From positions 2,728,001 through 2,792,000 of the forward strand of contig JAJKFH010001865.1 in assembly GCA_023333565.1 (NCBI GenBank): a DNA stretch of 64,000 nt. Direction: 5' to 3'. Each line of letters starts with the position of its first letter. The stretch's first letter is position 1. The translations under genes were made by a program, and so were the position numbers. The notes beneath the pieces are model-generated. The model made no database searches. It had not been told where the DNA came from and was given only the letters and a program-made list of their open reading frames with translations. Positions 25,321-38,700 of this stretch are shown in pieces. This stretch comes from Puffinus mauretanicus. Taxonomy: Eukaryota; Chordata; Aves; Procellariiformes; Procellariidae.

Positions 25321-28300
25321 CTTTATTAAAACAATAATATCCACAAACATTCAAATTTGTAGTAAGAGAGAACAATTTTTAATTTTGTATACAGTTCTGG
25401 AAGAAAAAACAAAAGTGTGGAGACCTTTTTTCCTCTGCGAACCTGTTTTCTGGCCCTTAATATCCGTTTACTTTCTTCTACTAATTATGATACAGACAAT
25501 TGACTTTTCACAGTCCTCTTTCTGTGCTGATATTTACAAGGAGCTAGAGGACTGATTTTATATACTGCAGATCTGAAAATTACTCTTGGACTTAACACAG
25601 TCATTTAAATGCCAAGTTTTTGTAAAGGCCTCACAAATGTCTTGGATTTGTAGTTCATGAAAAGTTTCATTCTTTGAAAGACTCTCTGAATAGTCTTGCC
25701 AGGGAAGTGGTGGTAAAATGGTTTTAGCACTTCTGTGAAAACTGTAGCACAGATGATTAGAGATTATAATACACAGAACGAGGCCTTGGAGAGTACATTA
25801 GATTTTAACAGCATTTGAAAACTTAACTAGAAGTTGGTCAAAGAAAACCAAACACAAAACCCTCTCTCCTTTCCCTTCCCCACTACAGACAGTCTTTTCA
25901 CACATACAAAAAATAAACAAAATAATATAAGAATGAAAATACTTAGATCCAGAGTGGTTGTTATGTTGCCTCAAAGAAGATTAAGTCAGCCTGGTTAACG
26001 TTAGCCATATGGCAGAATAATGACTTGAGGCTGCACAACTAGAAACCTCATGAGGCTCTGCCATGGCATATCCCAATCTTTTAAATCATGAAATGCTTCA
26101 GAACTGGGGTTCAGTATTTCCTAGGGAAATGCAATACTTCATGCAGCATTGTTTTTTAATCATAAATTGAATATTTGACATTTTTTTTTTTTTTTAGCAA
26201 GCTTTTGTACATGTTTTTCAGCTGACCACCGGGCAAGTCTGAAACTACAACTGTTGGATTTCCAGCCTTTTTGAAGACAGCACTTCATATCGGTGGTCAT
26301 ACTGGTGGGCCTAAAAAATTATCCTCCTGAAGGTGATTGGGGTCCTGCCCTGGCGTGCAGTGGAGACACAAGCTGAAATGTCTTTTCAAGGAGCCATACA
26401 AAAGTTACGTACTTACGGGGAGAAAGGCAGAGAATTACTGCTAGATCAGAAACAGGCTAGAAAACAAAGGATAAGATCAAGGAATGAATTCTCTATGCAG
26501 CAGTCATCAGCCAGAGCCTTGAAATGGTGCACTGCTTAATAAATATGTTGTAATATCTGTAAAAAGGTGGGGAAGGAATCAGCCAGCACTGACAGGTGAT
26601 TTGGTTATTTAGGGCTTGGTCCAGGCCAGAGCAGACTATGAGGTCAAGAAAACCAGAAACACAACGGTAAAACCAAATGTAAAACGTAAAACAGAAAAAG
26701 CATCCTTTTAAAATGCAAGAAATTAAATATAACCTGGTCTTATACCTGACAGGGTCCTGACGACTGTTTCAGTTCAAGGAGAAAGAGTGTGAGACATGGC
26801 AGGGAGCTTGGAAAAAGCCTCTCATTCAATGGCAGCCAAGAGCAAAGTAAATCTTGGGCTTCACAAGCAAAGGGAGGAATAACCACCTCAGCGAGGGCAT
26901 TGCAGGGCAGAGGTAGGACTAGCCAAGAGGCAGAGCTTCTCCTGTCAAGCAAGTTTGTAAAGCCTGGAATCACTAACATTAGAAAGGTGATGGGTAGTCT
27001 GGGATTTGACAGAAGTATATAAAACATGGCATATTCTGAGAAGACTTGATGGGGCCTTTCTTCATTCTGTCCTGGACTGTGCAGTCAGTGCAATAAAACA
27101 CAGCTAAATATCCAAAGCAGCTAAACACAGTGCTTCTCCATAAAGCACAGGATTAAAATGAGGGGCACGCTGTCCCAAAAGCTGGAGAGGCTGAGACATG
27201 GAAAATACGCAAAGTTATCATCATTAACAGCAATGCTTTTGGAAGAGATGGTATACCCTACGCTTTAGGGTACAAACCAATTGTTAGATACTGCAATTAA
27301 AACTATGTGCAGGCAAGATCAGACTAGCTGCTTGCTGCGAAGTTCATGAACCTCCTTCAGGATCCAGCTGGTGAGTCTGCAAATGCAAAGCCTGCAAAAG
27401 CAAAGTGTGCAGAAGCTATTTTCTCATTGCGGCAGGAGGTATAGGAAGATCCTGTGAAACAAAACCAATTTAAAAAAGAAAGTAGCTCAAACTCCCACAG
27501 TCCTGCTTGAGCTATGTTTTTCTGATCTTTTAGTCAGCCTCCCTTTTTGATTTTCTCCAGTGCTCCGAGATGCATGATTTAATATTTCAAATTCATTGCC
27601 TTTCTGATCTAGATTTACCAGGTACTTTGAAGTCACTTAGTGACACCTTTTCAAAATGGCTTAGACAAAAACAAGTGCCTGCATTTTTTGTTATGCAAGT
27701 GAAAATTTATAAGAACAAATCATTCTGTGTGCTTTAAAAAGTGGCCTAGAAATACATATGGCAAAAAGCTTTTTTTGTGTGTCTGTGAAATAAACTTAGA
27801 GAGAAAATCACTTCTTTTAAGAAATCATCTTTAGACAATTTAGCAAAGGCTACTTTGTGTGCCCAAATTCTTTAGAAACCATTTATCCAAGCAATAGTTG
27901 AAGATAATTATCCAACCACATGCTTACAAAGGAAGGCAAGATTTGTAAAAGAGATAATATCTTTCAAGTCCATATAGCTGGAGAAAGCAGACAAGCTGTC
28001 AGGCATACAAGCCTTCCTCCAGCTCATTTTTTTTCTCAACTTTGTAAGTCGGTATAATAAAATAAACCATTTACATCCCAAAACTATCGTAGCTACAACA
28101 CGGATACCAATACCCACAAAGCTGAAGACTGAAAAGGCACACTGCATACGAATGTAAGATGTCAGCTGAAAACGTTTTTAGCACAGTGGTGAACAAAAAT
28201 ACCCAAAGCTTTACCAGCAAATATTTCTACAAAAGTGTGTGTTGAAGTTCTACCTTAAAGATCTTCCTGGTGAGAATGAAAACCTGACAGGGTTTTTTGG

Positions 28301-31300
28301 TTTTATTTCATTTTTTGACTGTTGATGTTAATAGGAATGTCCTGTTCAAAGAACTTCAATGCCAGGAAAAAAAAGACAGACACGGGGTGACTGGATGCTG
28401 TAGATTCCTCACAGTTATAAACGAAATACCGGAAAACACATCTGGGAGCCACATTGCTGAAGGCTGAACAAAATGAACCTAATGATCTGAGGGCCGAAGC
28501 AGCACTGGGGCTGAAGGCAGATAAAGCCCTGCGTATGCAGTAGACCAGAAATGTGAAGCATCATGTCTACCTCCAGCATCTGCAGTTGAGAAATTCCAAA
28601 TTTGCCAAAACTGTTTTCAATATAAATGCATCAGATCTTGTTTACTTATCTCAAACATGCAATGAAGGGAGACAGCAAAATGCTGGAGAAAATTGCAGCT
28701 TTGCTTCTCAATATTCTCCTGCGCCTTTCCTGACTTAATGCTGAAATAGCAGCACTACTTGGGTGCGAATGCCCACCTCGCTCTTCCCATCGGAGAAAAT
28801 AATTACAGGTAACAGGAGCTGATCAATAGCAACCTTTAAACTCTTGGAAAAGTATGTTATACATGGAGACTGCACAATTCCTACATTTGGGGGATCATAG
28901 ATCCTTCATCTAGGTATGTTTGGAGAACAAAACCTAACTGCTGCTTGGAAGTGTCACCCAAAAGTTTTCTTCCTCCAGTGGCCCTGTGGATTACAGCAAG
29001 GCTGCTGCTGACTGTGATGCTTATCCACATACGTGTAACTGATGTCAGTGATACAAGAAATCATCCCTCATTTTTTCCTGGAAAGTGTCTTACCTAGTAA
29101 GTGTTTTCCATTACACTGGATACTTATCCGTACTTTCTTTTAAAGGCCCTTTAAGACTGATTGTTGCTTTCCTATATGGTCTGTTCTTCCTCAAATCTCC
29201 GTGTTACCATTTTCACATGTGAACACAGCCACGAGAGGAAAAAACTGAAGTTGGTCCCACATGGCAACAGGTTGACTGCACCCTTTGCACGGGCACCCCT
29301 TGCAGTCCTCCATTAGGCTCACCCAGCCGTGCCTGCTTGCAGGACTTCCAAGGTCACACAAAGAACTGCAGCCCCACCACCTGCTCCATCTCAGCAGACC
29401 TCCCAGGCCACTGCGGTGGCTGCCAGCAGTACCACAGGATGGACACCAGCTGCTTAGGGAAGCAGCTCTTGCTGGTATTTTTGCCATCCCAAAAGGGCAG
29501 CCACCATTCCCAACCCACCTGCAAGAAGAGGAGCCCTCCCAGTGCTCCAGGTCTCACTGGGACAAGGTGGCTGCTCTTCCCATGGTCGCACCATGCCACA
29601 TCTTCCCTGGACTTTCCAAGGAAGTCTCCAGGCATGAGACCAGAGCTGGCTTTGTGCTGCTGTGCGCAGACTCGGTCTGGAAATGGTCTGTCCGCCTCGG
29701 CACACGCAGCACCTCAAGTGCAGCGGCATTCATCGTCAACTGGTTTTAACAAGAAGCTGCCAGCTACTGTGAGCTTTAAACTAAGTGGAGGCTCCTGAGG
29801 CAAAACAAAGCCACAGCCAAACTGTGGAGTGAAGCCCTAGTATACCTACAATTGGTGAATTAATTCATGGAAAACTCATTTAGCAAAGACTGCGGAGGGG
29901 ATGGAAAAAACAACCGAGCAGAGAGAGAGGTATTGCACTTGTTGAATGCCACCAGGTACCAAGACAATTTTGGCAGTGGCTATTCTGTCTGTCGAGTAAG
30001 TTGTTGGGTTTGTTTTGTTGGGTTTTTTTCCTTTTTGAAGAAATTCCTCGCAGAAGCAATAGCTCCATAGAGCATGGCCTCTTGTTTTGTTATGCAGCCT
30101 TCCAGAACAATGAGGCCCCACGAGCTACAACACTGAAAATAATAAATAGCTTTAATTAAAAAAAGATTGTGTTTTTATTTATTTATTTATATATTTTTTT
30201 TTGAAACCAAATTGCCACTCCCAGGATACTTCAGTCAGCTCTGCAGAAATGTAGACATATTAGAAGCCGTGAGAAACCAAAGAAAATGTTAAGTAGCTGA
30301 AGCGGGGGTTCAGCTGGGGAAAAAAAATTGAAAGGAGTAACTGCTGTGTGTACAGCTTAGCTGAGCAATGACTGAGGGGACATATGTTAACTGGCTACAA
30401 GCATCTGTTAGAAATAAACAGCTAGCAGAAGAATAACAAGTTAGGATAGTAAAAGAGCAACAGCTAGAAATAATGACAACACTAAGAAAGGCAAATTTTA
30501 GACTAAACATCAAATATTTTTTTACTATAACAGATCCTAGGAAGTGGAATATTCCTAGGGACCTGAGTAGAAATACTTTTGCTTAGTACACACAGTTTTA
30601 TCCCCCCCAGTTTAAAGTCAGTCAGTATGGAGGACACAATCTTGCACTGTTAATCTCAGAAACCAGAGAGGGTTTCTCTCATAAGCATCATCTTCCAGAT
30701 AAAGGGTCAGTTGGTTGCAGGCAATATCATTCATTGCAGAAATCACTTCTAAAAATTATCTACTGCTTATGTAAGATAAAAACAAAAACAAGCAAGTGGA
30801 AAAAAACAAGAAATGGCCTGTTCATCACAATGCTAAAGCTGAAGTAATTTTGTACATTTTCTGCCCTCTTTCTTAGGGCAGAGTCTTTTTTTTTTTTTGA
30901 ACAAAATTAAAAACACAGCCCATTGTACCCCAAATCCCAGGATATTTTAGCAACAGCATTGACCTGTCTGAAAATTTTCCAGTGTCTTAGGACTCTTGAG
31001 CTGGTATCTCTTCTGCAATTGGTTAAGTAAAAACCAGGTGTGTATTCTCTAGGGTCATCTCAGTGGATGTATATTCAGGAATGACAATTTCTGGATGATA
31101 TTCAAACATTCCTCTGGATCCATGTCATCTTGGCAAACAGCTATAGATGCACATACTGACCTGTATCTCTTCATCTGCTCTGTGTTTTGTTCAGCCCTGT
31201 AACCACAACCAGTATATGGATTTCGTCACACAGAGGTGCCAAGCCTCTGAAGAATTAGAAAAGGGGAAAAGTGTGACTCATCCTGAAGAAGACCAGATGT

Positions 31301-32727
31301 AATGTTCCCATTACCTGTTAGAGTGAACACATTACCATTTCAAAACTGTCTTGATTTTCAGGGGTCGCACTGACAGCTTCATAGCTTTTCATTATCATTT
31401 GGAAGAATTGCTCCCAAAAAGGTCTTTTCTCCTATGGTGGATACACAGGGAAGCAGCTTCAGCAGGTTTCAGCTTGAGCCCACCTTTTAAGTTTACTCTT
31501 CAACAACTGCAGTCCCAAAGGGAATCTTCATGACTTTGCCAAGCTTAACCAAAACGTTAAAAAATAAACCCAATTGCTAAACATCAAAGCACTGCTAGAA
31601 TGTGCTGCTCAGCTCCCCACAGCACACAGAGACACAGAGAAGTAAACCAAGCCTCTCCTCAAAGGTTATGGCTTTATGTTCAGCTGAGACTTAGGCCAAG
31701 GAATAGGGTTGACTGTTCAAGTTGACTACTAAAGCAGTTTATATGTCTGTCTGTCTTTACAAAAATCCTTCCTCCTTCCTCTGCACCACCACAGAAGTTT
31801 CCCATACTCTCTCTGAAGTGCCCAATTTGGTATAATTTACTGATGACAGTACTTAGGAACGTTTAAGCAATCCCTTCCATGCCACCATCTTTTATGTAAG
31901 CTGACATTTTCCCGTTCCCTTGGCTTGAAAATATAAAACATAGGATACTATCCTTCAGTAGTTGCAGACAAACCATCTGCTCCCCAAAACGCAGCAGTTG
32001 AATGCTTCAGTCATTTAAGAACTGCTGATATACATAAATTCCTTTAAAATAAATACCCACAAGGACAAAAAAAAAAAGTGTCTATCCAGTTATACACAAG
32101 TTGACTTCAGTGACTTAAGGAAAAAAAATGAAAATGAAGGGCTGAAATAGGTAGTGCAGAAACCCGTTAATCTGTAAGAAATGAAGCTGACAATACATTC
32201 AAAGCCTTCCACCAGTATTTACGGAGTTACTGTCTGATCTGTTCCGCAGACTGAAATCACAGAGTCAAGGTATGTGAGCTGGTAAGCATTAAATATTATT
32301 TTGCCTGGAATACTGTTTCTTTTGGTACCATTAAATATTTGCAATAAACCAAAGATATCAATTTTCTATGAGTTTGTGGGTACACTTGGAAGTGACCTCG
32401 TCTGGCACAAAGCAAATCTCCACTTTGTTTATATTCATGTTTAACCACTGCTGAGTCCAGGGCCACCAGCTTATTCCTAGGCTGAGATCATAGAAATATT
32501 GCAGCTCACATCAAAGCTGACCAGAGGCCTGAGACAATCAACACAATGACCTCATGTAAGAGAGGGTCTGAGTTCAACAGGCTTCATCTGACGCCTTTAC
32601 ATAGAGAGCCAGCCCATCTGAGCTGGGATTTCAGCATTCCACCTCGCTGCTCCTTACCACAGCAGAACACACACACAAAAAAATCGTTTTCATATATAAT
32701 GTCTACTAACAAAAACAGGCAGGAATA
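25321..32727. other. Non-coding DNA, no gene recognised
   Basis: Mostly AT-rich. A GC-richer patch at about 29,230-29,730 keeps long open frames in several frames on both strands (up to 154 codons). That is expected from base composition and does not support a gene: no domain, splice structure or single preferred frame is visible. Simple TTTA/T repeats occur at 30173-30202. Confidence 0.55.
30173..30202. repeat. TTTA / T-rich simple repeat
   Basis: TTTATTTATTTATTTAT followed by ATAT and a T run. Simple sequence. Confidence 0.85.
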
Positions 32728-32787
32728 GAATCATAGAATTATAGAATCACTCAGGTTGGAAAAGACCTTTAAGATCATCGAGTCTGA
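32728..32787 (-). mobile_element. CR1 LINE 3'-end fragment, avian type
   Basis: Read on the minus strand, this gives GACTCGATGATCTTAAAGG, then TCTTTTCCAACCTGAGTG, then ATTCTATAATTCTATGATTC. That is the characteristic avian CR1 3' tail with its terminal ATTCTRTG-type octamers. On the plus strand the octamers come first (from 32728), so the element lies in minus orientation. It is truncated to about 60 bp, with no coding part. This tail is the strongest single clue that the DNA is from a bird. Confidence 0.88.
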
Positions 32788-35700
32788 AGTCATATAGTTT
32801 ATGCCCTGTAGTTTCCCAAGCTGACATCAAAAGTTTTCTAAGCTTAAACCACATGTATCACCTGGAGAAAAAGTGTGTTTGGAGAATGAATAAACCAGAG
32901 ATAAGAAAAAACACATGCATTTTCCTTAGTCGTCTTATTTTATGCCTATTTATAACATGTGATTAGCATGGAATAGTCTGTTGCTTGCTCTGCCAATTTC
33001 ATTTTGGGGCTGAAAGAAAGATATTGGATAGTTTCTGAGAGGGGTGTGAGCTCCTTCAAGCTTACATTAACAGCAGTGGTTGGATCAGGGGAGCTGGCAG
33101 GAGGACACAGAGAGCAGGAATTGCCAGGTAAGCCCCTGTTGCTAGTGAGCAAAAATTGTCTACGTGTGAAGGCTGTCCCCAGGGAGACATTTGGACAATA
33201 GAAAAGTATTCTGTCGTGGCTCAGGACAAAAGGGGTTTCTGTTCTCCTGAAACTTCTGGTATGTTCTGGTTCAGGAATTTCAAGTCCACCGCAACAATAT
33301 TTCAGCATTTCTTCCACTCTAATTGGAAGGGAGACAAAAATGAGAGAAGACAGCAGTGCAGAAGCACACTCAAACTAAGTGTAATTTTAAAAGAAAGTAA
33401 TGATGGAACCTTTTCAAAGTTTGGAATAAATTATCATAAACATGCATTTACGTAAAAATTAATGTTCCAGCATGTTCTGAAATAACGATTAAAGCAATCA
33501 TCCATGTACTACCTATAGGCAGTATAGTGGCACTGTTTAATATGATGGCCCAAATTTCCTGTTATTAATACCCTCATTTTCTCTTTTTTAAAACACGTTT
33601 TCCAAATGTTGCTTATTCAAGAAAACATTTCCCATGACAGATAATTGATTTCAGATTCAAAAACAAACAGAAACCCCAATGGCAACCAACGTATCCACTG
33701 AAAAATTGGCCATGGTGAAGTTCCAGTAATCTCTATTAGCAGGCAGATACCTGCAGTACCGTCCTCATGCCCTGGAAGAAGGACGTGAAACTCTGAAAGG
33801 GGAGGATTTGAAATAACGTGCGCCAGAATTTCCTGGCATTTACTACGCTCATGAAAACCTGCTTAAACTTAGCCAAGTTATCTGCTCTGGAAAAGGAAGG
33901 GCTGGGGGCAAAAGGAAGTCCACGTGTGTCTCCTGGGTGGCCCCTGGGTGCCCTGCAACAGGATTTGGTGGGTATACACCATGATTTTTAAAAAAGAGGG
34001 GGGAAATAAATCAACCAAACCAGCAAACCCACCCTCCTCCTGAAGTGCTTATGAACAAAGCCTACTGTTATAGGATGTTTGTTAAAGCTATAAATTCAAG
34101 CCCTCAAAAGCAAGGACATGGCACAATCAAGGCTGCAGAGCTCAGAGGCCAGGAAGGACTTATGCTGCAGGGTGGTCCGAAGAGTGACACTTCTGCCCCT
34201 TGGACTTGACTGCATTTGCCTGGAAGTGGGAAGACACAGTCAAGGAGTCTCGGGGCTGCAGGCAAGTTATTTAAAGCAAATTTTGAAAAACCCCATTTCA
34301 AGGGTACCTAAGCACTTACAGATGCTGACTTATGCTCCCTGACATCATGAGTTATTAGACACTTCATCCAGCTAGGTGTTTTGGAAAATCCAAGCAGACA
34401 TCTAAGTACCGTTGAAAATCATGTCTGCATGGGGACCATATTACTTTTGTGTTAATAATGTTGTGACCAGCTTATTAAGAAAAACAAGTTTTAACTGCTT
34501 TCATTCAACTGGACAAAACCAATAATAAAATAAATGAAAGGGGTAATTTAGATGAAAAAAAATTATTAAGATTTTCTTATTTAGTCTGTATATTGAAGGT
34601 CATTTTACTGAACAAATAAAATGTCTCTTAGGCACTCTCTGTAAATTTTCAGTCAAGCTTCCATTTCCATCCAAAGCCAACCAACTGGAACACATATCTT
34701 TTTACAGAGAACAGTATAAAAGATAAAAAGCAATCAAAAATAAAATTTAAATCTATTATTTATATCTAGATTTCTTATTCAGGTCAGAGTTCAGTGAAAA
34801 AACTACTCTGGGCTATCCTAGGGATGAAGTACCATGTAAAAGGTTCCCAAGAAACGATAAATAAAGGCATTAAAGGCATTTCCTAACTTTTTAATTTTTT
34901 TTTTAACCCTGTTAGCTATTTGCTAACCCTATTAGCATTCCTGCATGATAACAGAACAAGTGAAAAGAAAATATTGTCTAAAGAAAACATTTCTATGCTA
35001 ACGTCTTTCCAGAAACCCTGGCGGAAAATCTGGATTACTTTAATCTGAACATCCACCAAGCCTTATGGCTTTACAGTCCAGTCATAAGTATCTATGATTG
35101 TAAAAAATCTTCCTATTGGTAAAATGAGGCCACAAAATATATTTTCTTCTGCACCTAGACAAGAAAAGAATCTTATCTCACTTTGGAGGCTTGAAGGGGG
35201 GAAAAAAGTGCATTTGTTCTTCTTCTGATAGCCTCTGTCACACTAGAGAGGTTCATAACTATCCTGGAGATTTGGAGTAACAGCATCGTTGGAACAGAGG
35301 AGGTGGTGTTTTCTCCACATAGCACTTGCTGGAAGCCAAACGCATCTACAATTACCTGACTACGCTGTCTTAAGGTCTGAGCCAAACCCGCTGGTAGCCA
35401 CTCTACTGTCTTCAGTGGACTTTGGAGGAGTTGCTAAGTGAACAACTGATCCATTCAAGTCAAATTCTTTACTGTACCCTTTTTTTCCATACCTCCCTAA
35501 TAGTACAAATGGTTGCCTATAGATGATTCAGCCAGAAGTTGAAAAGTTGAGCTCTGGAAACCTATCAATCAGTCCTGTTTTTTCAGCTACAAGATGAAAT
35601 GTTCCTGCGACAGATGCTGCCTGGAGGAGTTCTATGCTCATGGCTCCACCAGCACGTACATACTCCTGATTTCCATGACTACCATCAACTTCACTAGAGA

Positions 35701-38700
35701 CCTCCAAATGGAGATCTCTTCAACAGCACCTACTTGAAAACACAATGAATTATGAATCTAGTAGAGTGGTAGTTTTACATAAATCTGATTTTACCTCATC
35801 AGACACCTAATCTAGAAGTGCAAGTAGGCTGACAACATAGGCTCTTCTCTCCCATGGCAGGGATTTGAGCTGACAGCCCCATCACAGAAGATTTCTCGTC
35901 ATTGTAACACTTCTTGTTACTATGTAAAGAAGCTGGGCTTGCTAATGAAAACTATTTTTTTTCTGCCATTTTCAATTATAAGAAGATTTGTGAAGGGTTT
36001 TTGGAGATGTGCTGATTCCTTGCCTCCCTACTACCCCCCGCATTCATCTTTTTATTTTGTCTTTCATCCCCTTTCTGATGCCCCACATCCCATCATGCCA
36101 CACTGCACTGGTTAAATAAACCCGAAAATCTAGCTTTTGTCTATCGCTAATCCTTTTATTTCCTAAATCTTGTTTAATCCGAAGGGCTTCCTTTCATCTC
36201 TTTAACTGTCAGTTGGGTCACTACTGCTTCCTATCAACAGCTCCTGCAAATCCTGTATGGAGTTAAAAAGCTTTCAAGTGTTTCTATGATTCTCATTAGA
36301 TTCTGCTCTCCCCGACACCTGCTAAAGACCTTATTGCTGCTGTTCACGCCCTCCTGCCTCCCCCCTCACCGAGGCGGCTCACACTTCACACGAGCAATAA
36401 TCATGTTAGAAAGGGTTTCCCATTTTTTCTGGAAAACTCCCTGCCCCAGTTCCGGCTCAGACATTAGCAAGGCTTGGTTAAATACACGTTGTTTAATATA
36501 GTGCAGGAATAAGAAAAGTTTTTATGTAGAAGGGGTCGGTGAGAAGGTCACCAGAGAAGCTTTCCCCGGTGCCACAGGAAAGGGGTTATCAGCTGGTTTT
36601 TCATGCATTAAATCGCTGCTCATAGGAAAAGGTCTCTGCATTTCCCCCTTGTGCTCCTGCTTCTCCTCTTGCTTCCCCTCACTGGCCAGTGGAGCAAATC
36701 TGGATAGAGAAAAGGACCATTCAAAGCCACCATTCGGCTGCATCCTGGGTCGTAGCTGTCAGGCAGAGAAGAGCAAACGCCTGTAGCCCTCCATTCACAA
36801 CTCCCAGTGACTGTGTCAGGGGACAGGAAAAGGGCAGTGTCGCTGTGCAACTCCACACTCCCCACAGCCACCTCCAAGCCCTGCATTTCGCCAGCTCGTA
36901 AGCAGTCTTCTCCACATTATTCATGCGCTGAAAGCTAACCATTTATACCACTTGGACAACATCCATATCCTCAGATAAATGAGATTTTTGGATGAAGCAC
37001 AGAGAGAAACGGATACTGGCAGCAACACCACAGCCGAGCCCCTCTCTCTCCCTTCCCACGCAGGTCTGCCCCTGCTCCACTCTGCAGCCCTGGCAGCTGA
37101 AGCCCTCTGCTCCTGCAGAGGCCCGGTGTGCAGGATGGCACCCTCACCCTCACCTGGTGAAGCAGCCAGGTCAGTCACTTGAAACACGGCCTGAACAGTT
37201 TTCTTGAACTCTAATGTTAAATCGCACTCAAAAGGTGAAAGCTAGTCTCCATCTCACTTCTGTTTTGCCTGGTGTACTTCCAGCTTTGCCTCTGGATCCT
37301 ACCTCATCTTCCCCCCAGCTCCCAAACACTGCCTCCTAAAGCCTACTGAGAAAGCCAGGCATGGGATTTCATGCTGAATGCTACCACATGGACCCACTGT
37401 ATGTAACCAGTTAAACTGGCTAGGCGGCTGCTGCAGTCCACAGCTGCTCCAGTTTACACTCAGAAGCAAGTTGTTATTTGCTTCCTTTTGCACAACACAA
37501 GCCTTATCTCTCTGCAGGCATGCAGTAGCACGTCCGCACCCTTTGCACTACCATACTCATGCCTTAGACAGGGTGGGCCGAGTAAGTTTAGTCAAGCTGC
37601 AGTCACTTTTAGCTATGCTGAAATATTGTCTTAAGAAGGCAATAGCAGGGTGAATGGGACTGCGAAACTAGTATGGGAACACAGTAAATGTAAATTTATC
37701 CTCACTGTTCTCTTTCTTATAATGCTTATACAAAATCTTCTCAGGCTTTTAATTAGATTTTGCTCAGTGTGAGTTCAGTATTTTACTCATGTGTAATACT
37801 CTAACAAAGTTAACTAAGCTACAAAATTCAGAGCTGGATTTTTAAAAAATCTTTTAAAACCACAAATATCTTGTACTGAATGTTGAACAACCTGCCTCGG
37901 GATCCAGAATCCAACCTTTCCTCCAACCCAGGTACCAAATACTCCTACCTGGAGGGCCATGCACCACCCCTGCAATCCCTTGCTCCAGTGTGGATGTAAT
38001 AACAGGATCCAACCAAGCCAGCCCTCCCAGAGGCAATTTTCCAGCATCGCTCTGGAAATTGCAGTGAGCCGGGGATGACCACAATAAGCAGTAGGGACAG
38101 GACCGTCCTGCTTTGGTGGGAGAAGAGATGAGCTACATCACAGATGTGAACTGTGCTATGCCTCTTCCGCTCCACGCCAGGCACCTGGCTGGGTGACCAA
38201 GCCTGGCTTTTGCATTTACTTAGTAAATGCAGTAAAAAGCAGTAAAGCAGAGCAAGAAATTTCAGATCTCACCAGTCATTTATAATGCCACTTCATCATC
38301 CACCAAAGGGTATGTGGTTTCATCTACCAAATAAAACAATTTATTAATGAAAGGGGAGTTCTCTCAGAAAAATTAAATAGAAGTTGCTGTTAAGAACACA
38401 CACAAACAAAAGCTTAAGCATGTCAGTAGGCGACTGAGACCTCAGTGGAAACCAGGCACCTGCCTGCTATATTTAAGAACCTTCCTGAGCAGAAAGTGAT
38501 GTGCACGTGGACTTTGATGATTTCTTGGATGGGGATATCAATATCTGAAAGGAAAAAGACCACAAAAAACAGGCGAGGGAAAAAAAGGTAAGAAAAATAA
38601 AAAGTCCAACTCCTGTCAAACTAAACAAGTCTGGAATATTACCCAAAAAATACCCAAAAACCCATAACCCAAACATTAATACATACAAAGGAGAATCACA

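Noticed and set aside
29285..29798. Two overlapping open frames of 154 and 153 codons on the plus strand
   Set aside because: They overlap in different frames, have antisense counterparts of 91-98 codons, and lie in a GC-rich patch. No domain or splice sites are recognised, so composition explains them.
35573..35740. Splice-acceptor-like CCTGTTTTTTCAG followed by an open frame
   Set aside because: Such acceptors are common in introns. Two frames stay open for a while, neither resembles a known protein, and no matching donor or conservation evidence is available.
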